A stretch of 64,000 bases of DNA, from contig NC_031476.1 of assembly GCF_000006565.2 (NCBI RefSeq), positions 3,930,458-3,994,457 on the forward strand, in the 5' to 3' direction. The notes below the pieces were generated by a model that saw only the letters and a list, made by a program, of their open reading frames with translations, had not been told where the DNA came from and ran no database searches. A program made the position numbers and the translations under genes. Below are positions 49,931 through 61,734 of this stretch, piece after piece. This stretch comes from Toxoplasma gondii ME49 (lineage: Eukaryota > Apicomplexa > Conoidasida > Eucoccidiorida > Sarcocystidae). Each line of letters starts with the position of its first letter. Position 1 is the stretch's first letter.

Positions 49931-52900
49931 CTACGTGCTGTCTGCCATAATCGCACCGCGTCCAGCAGGCACGGACTCCTGCGGACTGGGGATATCACGT
50001 TTCATCACTTCCTCCTGTTCCCCCAAAAGGGAGGACAAGAACGGGTTAGCATCAGGACTGAAGATATCGAAAATGAAATTATTGAATCCCCGATCCGCAA
50101 AGAGGAACATGTGGTCAAGATTGTCGAAAACTTTTGTTTGCACGGTGGAGGGCCAAGAGGCGCAGAGTGAAAGAGAGGCCAGAGGGACCGTATTGTCGCC
50201 GTAATCGAAGATGCTGAAAAAACACGAAACACCCAAGAGAGGACAAAGTCACGCCACCGCGTTATCTCACGCCTAACTGCGCAGGTTGACTGCACAGGTC
50301 CAAAACACTCAAGGAGACACAGTACCTCTCCTTACCGAATAGGGTGAGTATCTAAAGACCCGGTTGGGTAGTAGTACGCAACATCCGTCGTGGGCTGAGA
50401 AAACTTGCTCCAAATACAGCGGACAGGGACCTGAACGGAGTGAGAGGCAAGAGACACGGAACGAGGACGGAAGGAAACTAATGCAGGAGACTCGAAATTC
50501 TTAACACTCGTCCATTCTCGTTCATAGTTTATCGCCAGTGTCTACCACTTTCGAGTTTCTTCATTGTTCGTGTGAGCCAAGCGTCTCCGCTCCTTCCTAT
50601 CACTGGTGTTCTCCCCCTCACGTTGTGTCTCCACCGAATGTTGGACGTCTTGTCTCCATCATGCTTCTCAGCTCCCGTAGTGTGTGCGCTTGTCTCGTTT
50701 CTCCTGTCTTTCGTTTTTCTCGTTTTCCTCTCGCAGTGGCTCCCTTCCTTTATACTCCCCCAACTTCCCAGTGTACACACGTCTGCTTCCCCTCCTCGTC
50801 TTCTCTGCACCCTCGGCATAGCTCCTTCAGCACATCACAAACTCTTGTACTCTTGTTCTTTGGTGCCTTCTGACGTAGCCCCCGTCTTTCTGGCCACCTC
50901 AGTTCTCTTCCCTTTCTCCTGCTCCTGCCCTCATGACCAGCATGCTTCACTCGGGCCTTACCCCTATTATCCATAATTTAAGACGCTTTCTGCAGTCATC
51001 CTTTTCTTCGCTATGCGGCCCGCGGATTTTTGTCTTCATGTTCTTCACCGACACCGGGTTCCCCTGTAACGTCATCTCTTTCGTGCGTTCGATGTTTCCG
51101 TCCCCCATTCGTTTTCCTATCAGCTTACCCCGGGATCCGCCACAACACCTGCCATCTTTTCTTGCGCAGTCTTGACTCTTCGTTGTAAATTTGCAGGAAG
51201 AAGCGAAGTCCAATTGGACAGTGTATAAACATCCTCCTCGAGCCTCTGTTCCTGCGCCACGCGAAGCGCCTCTTCCAAACGCCGCTGTTCCTTCTCGACG
51301 AACAGACTGTATCTCTCTCTTTGCCTTGCCGCCCTGTCTTCATGCGAAAGACGGTTCTGCAACTGAAACTCTCGAAGCAGTGCATCTCGCCGTTCTTCTG
51401 CCTTCGCCAGTTCTTCCTCTTCCATTTGATCACCGGGAGCAAAGTCAGGATACTTGTGAAACCGTGTATTCGTTTCTCCCTCCGCCTCCTCTTTCTCGAC
51501 TTCCACGTTATCCTTCGCGAGTTCAGAAAGCAGCGAGAAGGCCTGTTCACTCTTTAGCTCTCTTGCTCCACTCTCCGGTCCCCCTACCTCGTCCGTCAGA
51601 ACGGCGTCGAGACGGCGCATCTCCCCAGAATGAGACCAACGCAACGCAGTTGGCGTCGTTCCCTCAGCCTTTTTTGCAGCTCTGTCGCTTCTGCCTGTTA
51701 ACGGAGCAAACGCAGATGCCGAGGATGAAGCCGGCACCTGCGTTGGACGCGCGACACGCGCGACCACATGGTCCGGGCCGTAGATCTGCGATAATGCATG
51801 CATACAAACACCAAAACGTTGCTGATTTCTTCCACAGTACGCACCATATACCGGAAAAGGGATATTCGAGATTTAGCAGGCTGTACGGAGTACTCAAAGC
51901 CGTCTGCGTGTGTTAACGATAAATGATTCAGGAATGGATTGTATGTTTGACGATATACACGTCAGACGCGAATGCGACAACCGCAACAGCTTCCTAGGCA
52001 ATACTTTGAACCACAGGGGCTTTTGAACAGAGGTCCCCCACGTGAACGTCACTGCTGAACGTGAACGCTTGCTGCCACTTCTCTAACTTAATTTTCAACG
52101 CAAACGACAAAAACACACCACGATCTTCAATCGGCATAAGTGACTCAAATTTCGGTTTTAGCCCGAGCGAATGCAACACACCGAGCCCAGGCTCAGCACG
52201 TCAAAACTTGGATCCGGAAAAAAAAGCATTCATGGTTTAGACCAGATGTTCATTCGTAGTATACATAAACGTAGGAAACCTTTTTCTGAAGTCCAACAGG
52301 GCGAGCCTTTTCAATTGCACAGGGCATTCAACTTTTCGCAAGAGGAGTGCTTGTAAGTCAACAATTTACAGTGAAATTTAGACTTGAGAGAATACACCAG
52401 AAGCCCGCAACGCCACATCACGCGTAGCGGAGGCCGAGTGACGTGGTTCTCACCCTCTTGGAATCCAGTTGAAAAAACTCCTTTCGCAAAACTAGGTGTC
52501 CCTTTGTCTTACCGCGGGATCCGGAAGAAGTGCGAAAATCGACCCCATGGTTTGCAGCAAGTCTCTCAAGAGACCTGCGGGGAACAGGCTGATATCGATG
52601 ACATTCCAGATATCTACATCAGTTGCGTCGTCGTACCTACAACGGAGATCCAAACAGAAAAGCAATAGGACTGAACCTACGACGGGAGAAAACGCCAGAC
52701 GTTCTGAACACGCTCCACCACTGCTGAGGCATGACGGAGGACACGGCAGCTAGAAGGACTCGACTGCGAGGTTTCCAGAGGTCGGACGACTCTTGACGTT
52801 CCAGTTTCGAATGCGGGGGCCTAACGGATGCGTGGAATAACGGCATGAATCGCGTAAGTATTGTGCTCGAATAGTCGTCTGTTTAAATCCCTTACGAACA

Positions 52901-55099
52901 CGACATAGACTTGCATGCTTACACGCGGTTGGAGCAGAGTCTCTTTTTCCTGTCTGTGGAGCCACCCGGTGCAGAGTCTCAAGCGAGCACGAAATGCTGG
53001 TTCCCTCACTGGCATTCTCACCCCGAAAGCAGGGATTTTATCGCCTTGAAACTGCCTCCAGTCGCCGCCGCAACGATCGTCATCGAGCCGATGTATTTGT
53101 CTTTCCACGCTTGGTCGACGATGCGGTTCAAGAAGTAACACAGAATAATGCTGCCCAAGCTGTGGGCGATCAGGTCAACTTTTCTGTTGTTCATTTCCGT
53201 GTATCGGTCCTCGATGTCTGTCTTGAGTTGCGCATAGTCCAGCTGTAGGAGTGCACAGCAACACGGTGCAAAAGGGAGAAAGAGACGCGGCACCATTGTG
53301 GAGTTGTACCTAAAAGGGATGCTCAGACACAGACTGAAGGTGGAGCAAATTGTTCTTTCGACCCTCCACAGGCACTGCACTCGCCCGAGGGTAGATACTA
53401 GGAAAGAGACTAGCGAAACCCACAGCAACCACGAAGGCACGTGAACAAAGTATCTGCAGAGAAGCAATGAACGAAATCCGAGACGTACCAGGAGGAGAAA
53501 AACCAAGGGTCTTGTGCCGGCCACAGCTGATAGAAACACGTTCAGACCTATTTGTTTAGAGGCCCCGAGACAAGCACGAATTACTAAACGGTCATCTCAC
53601 TTAGTATCGCAGTCCTTTTGACTAACTGCTCCCTCTCATGTAACTGTGTTTCCAGTCCATCTTGTCTGAATCGTCCTCCGCCTTATGAACCCCTCCTTCC
53701 TTACTTGCCAAGGGGGTAAGCGCCAGTCGTAAGGAACCCCTCGGAGAGTGACGAACTGCGAGTAGTGGAGCGACATGAGAGTGCGGAGCATCACATGCAT
53801 GTACGCGCTGGCAGGGACGCCGTAGGTGTTGTTCATGTAGTAGTCTAGGTAATCAATCGCGTGAATCCCGCCATATCCGTCGACCTGTTCACAGGGAAGA
53901 ACAAATCAGAAGAGACGCCGATCTCAAACAAAGCAGGGCCTGCGCAGGCGCCCTTGTGCGCACAAGGGCACTCCGCCGCGAATGGGATCAGGACCTACAG
54001 AACGGGCCAACGCGTGGGAGGCATTACCGACTCAACTTGGTGCAATGACGAGGAACAAAAAACGGACACGAGAAAGGAAACGAAAGCCAAGAGTTACCAT
54101 TGAAAACATGTCTCCACAAGATGCAACATCGCAGCTAAAAAAAGCAATGGCAAGTATTTTCTCAGGAACTACGTTTTTAACTCGCTAGGCGGCAGAGCCC
54201 ATCCACACCCTTAGTAACCTCTTTACACTCTGTGTTCAGGATGGGAAGGTCGACTCTGAGCGTTTCTAAGGCCTGACGACTGGGAGAAACACTACGACGT
54301 TGTTCCCTCCTGAGGTCTGTGTCAATTGGAAAAAGAGAAGACATGAAGACGGAAGTGCACACTTTACCTCAACGCGAACGCCTTCTTGACCGGTGTACAC
54401 CTCTCCGTTTTCGTCGACCACCATCTTCATCATATCAATCCAGCACTTCTGATGAGTAGCGGGTGGAAGCAGGAGACTCAGTGAAGCCCAGACACGAAAG
54501 GGGTTGGGATAACTAATTGGGGATTTGCCGCATGACGCAACTGAGGCATTCGTAACTGTAGCGAAGAGGCCACTTCCTGCTATGCCTGGAATAACAAACA
54601 GTGCATGGTCCACGCCCGAGTCAGGCTCACTCGCAGTGGACGGCACAGAGGAAATTCCATGATCCTGATTCGCTACCGGGTCTTGACTAGAAACAACGAA
54701 TATCCCGCTGTCTGTCTCAGAGACGGTAGAGGACGGGACGGAAGTCGAAAATGAAGGGTCACGCGAGGGAAAGGCGGGAACATTTTCGCGAGTAGCACGA
54801 GAAAAACCGCTTTTTGTGGCTCCGTGAGGTCCCACTCGGCTCGCTACTTGGGGATCCGAGGGAACAGCGGATGGAGTCGGATGTACAGACGCCGGCGGTT
54901 CTTGAGCGGAAGCAGAAGTGGAAGCGGAATGAATGGAAGGCCGGTACGGGGAGAAAGGCGACGACAACGCAACGTCCGTCTTGAAGGGAGAACAGCCGAG
55001 AGGAATGAGGACGAGGGCACTGGCAAACCAAAGAATGGGTGAGAGTCGGAAACGTTTTGCGCAAACTCTACCCTTCCTTCCTCCAGAGAGGAAGTCCAT
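49931..55099 (-). CDS. LCAT: Secreted lecithin:cholesterol acyltransferase-type phospholipase
   Basis: Releases acyl chains from phospholipids and can transfer them to sterols; the T. gondii enzyme is reported as a secreted protein aiding replication and egress. Seven exons: 55099-54368, 53884-53705, 53242-53022, 52636-52513, 51785-51129, 50430-50336 and 50213-49931, giving 763 residues. The ATG at 55099 is the first in frame. A hydrophobic signal-like stretch is at about 20-36, then a Ser/Pro-rich spacer, then the lipase core with its oxyanion-loop region (VIPGIAGSGLF). The nucleophile is Ser332 in AHSLG; the family's Asp fits YGDNTVP (about 676) and the His fits NLDH (about 704). Exon 5 alone adds about 219 highly charged residues between nucleophile and acid, absent from animal LCAT; proteolytic processing of this insert has been reported for the T. 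gondii enzyme. PLP2 follows in tandem 2.9 kb downstream. Confidence 0.92.
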
Positions 55100-56535
55100 T
55101 CTGGAAGGAGCGGAACACTGACCGCTGTGGAAAACGGCAGTGCGACATGTAAGGTGACCGGAAACTGCGCCAGAAAACAGATGAACTGAAGAAAATGGAA
55201 GAAAACGCTTACAAGGTGAGCTACACGACACAGAAAAGCCTACCCATGAGCACTTCCACCGGGTCAAGATACGGTGTGCTCGTTTCCGCAGACAACTAAT
55301 CGGAGTAAAAAAAAATTCGAATGCGGCAAGACGACCGACTACACAAAGACAGGGATGGTGTTGCCTTACGGGACATCACAAGCAGAGAGTTGAAAAACCG
55401 CCGTTGGCTGTTTTGTCAAGTGAACGGCCGTACCTGAGCTTAATCCGACAAGCTTCGGATTTACGGAACCGGGAAAGCCTTAGCGCTCGCGCATGCTTTC
55501 GACGATGCAGCAGTGTGACGAATGCAATACATAGTCAAGTTAGTAAACGCTGGATGAGCTCCGAAAACGCACACCATCAATGCTTTGTCCATGTCACAAA
55601 CAAAAGAAATTGAACTTGAAAGTTCTCTTCCAAGGACCGAGACCGTGCAACGGCGACAGCCATGCAAGTTCCGTTCTGTTCAGGGGGGGGGGCCTCCCTC
55701 CAATGAGAAAAGTGGCAGAACCGCACCTTCGCTGGCCCTCGACCCGGAGACTCAAGCTTCGCACAGATTATCCACGTCTGTTTCACAGACCCCGCACGTC
55801 ATCCCCGTCCACACAGTAATCACGCAAATGGAGAAAAAATAATCGCCTGGAAGAAGACAAGCATTCAGCTGTTTGGGCGAATAACACGCACTGGTCCAGC
55901 TAATTCGCGAACCAGCCAGACGGCGTTACACAGGACTAATCTGCCAACTTGAAGCAGAAGATGTTTCCCTTTGCCTGCGTAGACGGGATTGTCTTTCATT
56001 TTTGAGTGCCTCCCGCGAATGTCTCGGCAGAAAACAGAGAAGCAAATCCCGCTTTTCAGTGGATGGTTGCCTGCTGCTGCGTGACTGGAGAGCCCACTAG
56101 GAATCAGTCTGACGGCCACTGCAAATACAGCCGTTGTCTAGACAGACTTTACAATTTGATTGTTGCATTTCATGTCGTCACTCACTTTCCTCTTGACAGA
56201 CATAGTAAGAGATCCTTTGGCTGCGAATGTTGTCTGCAAGTCTGGAAGCATTCAAAGAGTCTAGCTGTCTGCCCCGATTCGGAGTCGTCGGCGTTGTGGC
56301 TGTTGTGCTTCCAGTCGCCGTGTTCCTGCGAAAAAAAGGATCTAATTCTTCAAAAACACCTCAAATTTCTTAAATGATAGACCGCCCGTCTTTGAACGCT
56401 TATTTACAATGGAAGTGTACGATAGTGACCCCCCTTTTGCTCAGCTTCTGTTGCTGGATTTCGATGGCTGTGACGATTTGACAGTCAAAACAGAGCAGGC
56501 GGAGGGCCGCCATCCTCCGGCGCAAACGCGCGAAT
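55100..56535. promoter_or_regulatory. Divergent upstream region of LCAT and the 56.5 kb gene
   Basis: The 1.4 kb between the LCAT start (-) and the ATG at 56536 (+) should hold both promoters. A G-tract interrupts it near 55682-55690. A 72-codon ATG frame at 56409 reaches the same donor site at 56596 in another frame but cannot be joined to the next exon without an early stop, so I treat it as 5' UTR. Confidence 0.4.
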
Positions 56536-59500
56536 ATGATTCCAAGAAAGGCATTCGACTGTTTGTGTCCCATGCAGTTTGCCTCGCTTCCCGTGGTGAG
56601 TCTCAAAACCCTCAAGAGACCGCCTGAGAGCGGCGCGGAGGGTGCTCTCTGCTCCCAAAATGAGACCTTCTTACGTGTACTGCCGTTGTATGAAGGTCGT
56701 TGTTTTCCAGACGTACAAGGGGACTACGAGCGCCGTAACTGATGATCCGCTGTGTACCTCAGACATTGCCAGTGATTCTAGTGCAGACTTTTACGGAAAT
56801 ATGTGTCGGGAAAATGTCACAGTACAGCAGATGACCAAGATGTAGAGCATGTAGTTGAAACGCGTCCTTACAGGCACTTCTTACATTAACACTTTTACCC
56901 GGTAACGTGAAGGAGACTAGGCAGATTTCCGGCTATCACATTTGAGAAAGTCTTTCTCAGATACATGCTTGTGTTATGTTGTTCCAGGGCGCTGACGTTC
57001 AACGAAGCAGCCAACGCACTAGCCACGAACACTTCACTTGCATCGACATCAAATCTGACGAACACCCCAGTGATAGTCATTTTGAAACATCGTAAATTGG
57101 CAGCTTCAGGGCACCGCACTTCCAGTATTTTCACGTGCAGTCACTGCGGTTTCCTCGATTGTTCACGGCGTTGGGAATTAGCTTGTGGTCCACCTACGGC
57201 AGACGAGGCTGCATGGAGACAACAACAGCTAAGACACCCTTATCCAGAAAATCAAAGTACTCGTGCCTCCGCTACTAACGGGTGCAGAAGCGCTTCCCCA
57301 GCGTCTCGCAGTGATGAAAGCATTGAGCTGGCCCCCCCCACCTCGCTACCCACCAAAAGGCTGACTAGTCCTGCAGGCTGCAAATCATTGCTGGCCGCGT
57401 ACAGATCCGCTCCGCTAACGATGGGTTGCACAAGTGGACAAGCGCTTCGAACAGCTGTCTTTGAATGTGATAACAACATGGGACAGTCGCCTGTCCACAT
57501 ACAACTGGAATATCCGAATGGAGTAGAAAGAAATGGAGCCAGTTCGAACAGGAGGACTTCGGGCGCGGATCCGACAGAACAGTTGTGCCTTCAGAGGTCT
57601 CGTATGACGGCAGGAGTTGAAGGCTCGAAAGACGTGACGAAGCCGGCTAGACTTCGGCATGCTCATCCGGAAGGAAACAGCATCTCTGTGGACGAAAATC
57701 TGGGAAGGAAAAGTGCATCGCCGACGGAACCGGGCATGACAGGCTGCTCAAGCAATAACGAATCGTGGCAGTTTGTTTGCGTGTTTGAAAAGGTATCATT
57801 GAAGGATAGTACATCAGCTGATATTACCATGTTACAGTCTTCTGGTCTCGCTCCTCCAAGATACACAAGATTTGCTCAAAGAACGTCTTGATGTGCACGA
57901 GGCACCGGCGGGGCGGATTACCCTCGTCTTGGCACCTTTTTGCCCTTGCAAACTAACTGACCCCACCTTGGCTGTTGCATTGTTGGTTTCAGGGTAGGCT
58001 GGAAAAGAAGGACGTCCTGGGCGTATATGTATTTGCGACTCCAATAACTCAAGGGCCTCACGGTTTTCACATACCTGATGCTGCGGGGAGGAGGTCGCGC
58101 GAAGGTCGTGGACACCAACCCGAAGACTGTGGTTGCAGGAGCAGCTGTTTCCCAGACAGCGCTGCTGTGTGGCCTCTCTCATATGTCGAGCAGAGAGGGA
58201 TATATACATTGAGGCTTTTTTTTCTACTGCTCTCGGCTACTCTAATAACTGTCCCACTTTTGAGGGCCGAAGGCGAAGCAGTTATTTTGCCCAACTACAC
58301 TTCTTCTGTGCCAGATAGTGGACTCTGTAAGTGCTACAGAGAAGCCAGCAGAACGACAAAGGGCCAGACGATACATTTGAGTCTTGGACAAGAGGAGAAA
58401 AGATTAACGTCGAATGACCAGTACGTGGATGCCGAGGATTGTTCCCACCAGCTTGACAACGGCGACGGATTCTGCGCCTCAAAACCTGGTCGTGCCATCC
58501 TTCTTGACCAGTCGTCACAATCCGCAGCCGGCACCAACGAAGTTGGATTCAATGCTAAAACTTGTACGAACAGCGAGCGGTATTCAATTCGTCTGCCGAC
58601 TTTCCTTAGAGTGTCTTCCACCTTTGCAATACGCAGGGTGCTGGTCCACAGTCCTATTCGGCGAGTCGCTCCGGTTTTACCCGCAGACAGGCTACTGGTT
58701 GGTATAAGTGCACAAAAAAGACCACAGCCAACCATTGCAGCGGGAGCAACAGTGCTGCAAACCTTCAAATCTGGGTTGATAAATAGTGCTAAAGAGTTGA
58801 ATGCGCCATGCTGCAAGAGTGACGACATTTTCTGGCTGGTCGACACGATTCCGATTGCGAGTCAACGGAGGCATGAATCATCGGCGGACCAGACGAGGTC
58901 ACGCTCAAAATCATCTTGCTCCTCACCTGCTTCCAGTTGCGGTGCCCTGAGGCCAAGATCACGAATGACGTTCTCGCGTTCGAGAACTGAACAGGAGGGC
59001 TTCTTTCATTTGCGCTGCTCAAGTATCACTTCTCACGCCACACCACGGAAACTATGGGCTGCCGTTTTTCATAAGGGAGAGCGTATCTGGTGTTGCCCAT
59101 CAAAGTCTGAGGATCGGAGACTTCGGAACGAAATCGCAATAGAAGCTGAGGCCGCACTGCTTCTCCTGAACGCTCTGAGGATCTTGGGAGTACACACCAC
59201 ACATTCACTAGATCTCAGCAGAATTCGTTGTTCCGGTTGTCGACTGTTTGCACGACTGCATTGGATTCGCTGGCCTGTTACGTCCGCCTTGCAAAGAATG
59301 TTGCTTGCCCGAGAAAACACCGACAGTGTATTCTCGATCGCCACAGAATCGAATTTCGAGGCGGATGACACCGACGACATTAGGTCGCCTTGGCACGTGG
59401 ACCGTGCGGCATTAGCCCCAGTTCAGTGGGTGAGAGGAAACGCAGATGTGCGAGGCATTCAAGAGGCATCGGCACGGTGGATGATCCACGTTGGGAGGAG

Positions 59501-59669
59501 GGGCGAAGCTGCGGTAAACTTCATTTTGCAGTGCTGCCACTACTCAAACAGCCCAACAGATGCCTGTAACGTCTCTCGACGTAACGACAGTTGTACATCT
59601 GGACAAAACATAGTGACAGCTACAGCCTTTTCGAAAAGCCAACCTTCATCAATGAACGAATTCGTTTAG
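56536..59669 (+). CDS. Unrecognised multi-exon protein
   Basis: No family recognised. The best model has four exons: 56536-56595, 56711-56841, 56988-57792 and 57993-59669, about 890 residues, with matching phases. Two donors are non-ideal (GTAGAG after 56841, GTATCA after 57792), so the model is tentative; the long frames of exons 3 and 4 are its best support. Visible features: a Cys cluster CSHCGFLDC in exon 3 that could bind metal, a long Ser/Thr/Pro-rich stretch after it, and in exon 4 one strongly hydrophobic helix (LFFLLLSATLITVPLL, coded near 58214-58262) that could span a membrane. Exon 4 continues as a Cys-containing frame of nearly 470 codons without a known motif. Exon 4 could instead belong to a separate gene. 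Confidence 0.45.
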
Positions 59670-61734
59670 CTCGTGCCGAGAGTCGAACAGTCTATTCGCG
59701 TTTGAGGGTTTATAAACCGCAACAACACACACTTTGAATTTTCCTCGTATATGGTAACACTTCATTATAATCTCTCCAAGTTTTCTCGTCCCTCGAATAT
59801 ATTTACACGATGGAGCATCCCCTGATCCCAGCATGCCTTCTCATCCCCGGACAGCTTAACTTCCTCGCTGTACTGTATTGATCACCAGCGTCATGCCGCC
59901 TTCTACTTCCTTTCTTTTCAGATCCTTTGTATGTGGGATAACTGCATCCAGATCACCGCTTCTTTCCTATTACCCCGGACGGTCAACCCTTTTCTGACTC
60001 CGCTACCCTCCGCTGTACATCAGTGAGACACTTGCCCGCCCACCATTGGTTTTTCCTTCTCAAATTAGGAGCAGAAGCCCTTCACTTACGACACGGTTCC
60101 GGCCCCCCATCTCGGCGTTTCGTCACTTCCCAGAATAGTCGTGCCTAGTGCTTCCAATGCCGCAGTTCTCATAGTAGTCTTAACGCAGTAGACACGCCAC
60201 GATGTTCACAGCGCGCAACGCGTACGCGTGCAAGAGGGCGAGTCTCACCTGTCTGAAGTCTCCTCACATCCCTGCACTAGCACGGTATTTGGCCTGTGAG
60301 CAGATAGGACTCGAAAGACCACAGTTCAGCTGGTTGGTCCGTGTCCTTACAGACAGCTCCATGCCGTCTCTGTCGCTCGTTTTATTGTGGCCCTCAACCA
60401 GACGTACGCGGGTTGACAATTCAGAGCTTACCCTACACATGTGTTAGGAAATGGAACATACACGATGTTTTCCACACTGGAAGCATCTGTTTGGCTCATG
60501 TGTCTGTGCGATCTCCTGGCTAACAGACTGAAGTCGCTTCACGACGCTTTCACAGAACATGCCCACGGAGGACAACCACAATTTCACTTGTTTCCACCTG
60601 CTGGAGAAGACAATGAAGCTGTTGGACAGCCATAAGCAGAAAAAAGCGTTCATCGTGAGAGTTTCCAGAGCAACCAACTGAAGGCAACCTTGAGTCTCCG
60701 AACCAATGAGCGGTACTAATGGATTATATATTGTGTTTATCGTTCTGGTAGTCCCGTGGACTTTGCGTTTTAATCGAATCAAACTTGAGTGGCGAGAGAG
60801 ACATGCAGAAGACGAAACGAGCGTTTCACATCTGTAGAAAGCCTCAATGTGTGCATCTACACTTTGGTAGAGCTGGTAGACAGCCGTATTTAGGCGTGAC
60901 ACGTTTCACTTGCACACGTGCTACACAATCGATGAACGAAAATCCGACAGAAGCGACTGGACGGTAATGATGATACCGTTACCGTGGGGCTCAAAGGAAA
61001 TCAAAAAATTAACAAGATCGTAGTCTGCACAAGACAGCACCGCAGCTGTTGCCGAACAGCAGACACAACGACAGAAGCGGCATAGAGTTTCTCTGAACAC
61101 GTATATGACGTGGACGAAACCTTCTTGTTCTGCCGACAACGAACGAGCACTCTACCCAAACAGCGGACGGTATTGCAGAATTGTACGTCCTTTCACCTGT
61201 GATGTAAATGACATCAGTCAAGAAACGCATGCTTCCTGTCCCATCCTTAAAAACTTGAAACGTCACGCACAAAAGAGGTTCGTCTCTACAACCCCTACAA
61301 AAGCGCACAGACGCGCGATCCCTAGAGAAATCTCAAATCACTATGCGGAAGATCAAATACGCGGCACCTGTTCAACGAACAGATACGAAAAAAAGCCTTT
61401 GACAAAGATGAGACAATAACCCACATTATGAGCCGGAGAACGTCAGAGACAAACATAGAGCCCCAAAAGGCACGATCGCTTGCCAAGCATCTCACGTGTG
61501 AAATACGTCTCATCAAATTCAGCACAGGATACTGTACACTCGGAGAACACCAGCTAACGCAGCAACGTCAAAACTCCCCTTTACGGAAACTGCCACCGTT
61601 GAAAACCCGACGATGGGAGCAGGACATCCCCTCACACACATCCGAATTCAAACATGATGAACTGGGAAGAAACCCACTGTTCGCCGTACACGCCTCACCA
61701 CTCACATAAAAACTATGCACCGCTTTGACGCCTT
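59670..61734. other. Convergent intergenic region
   Basis: About 2 kb between a plus-strand gene end and a minus-strand gene end. Open frames on both strands are short and without recognisable motifs. It should contain both 3' UTRs. Confidence 0.45.

Noticed and set aside
56409..56627. ATG frame of 72 codons as first exon of the unrecognised gene
   Set aside because: Joined at its donor it hits a stop soon into the next exon; the frame from 56536 joins cleanly.
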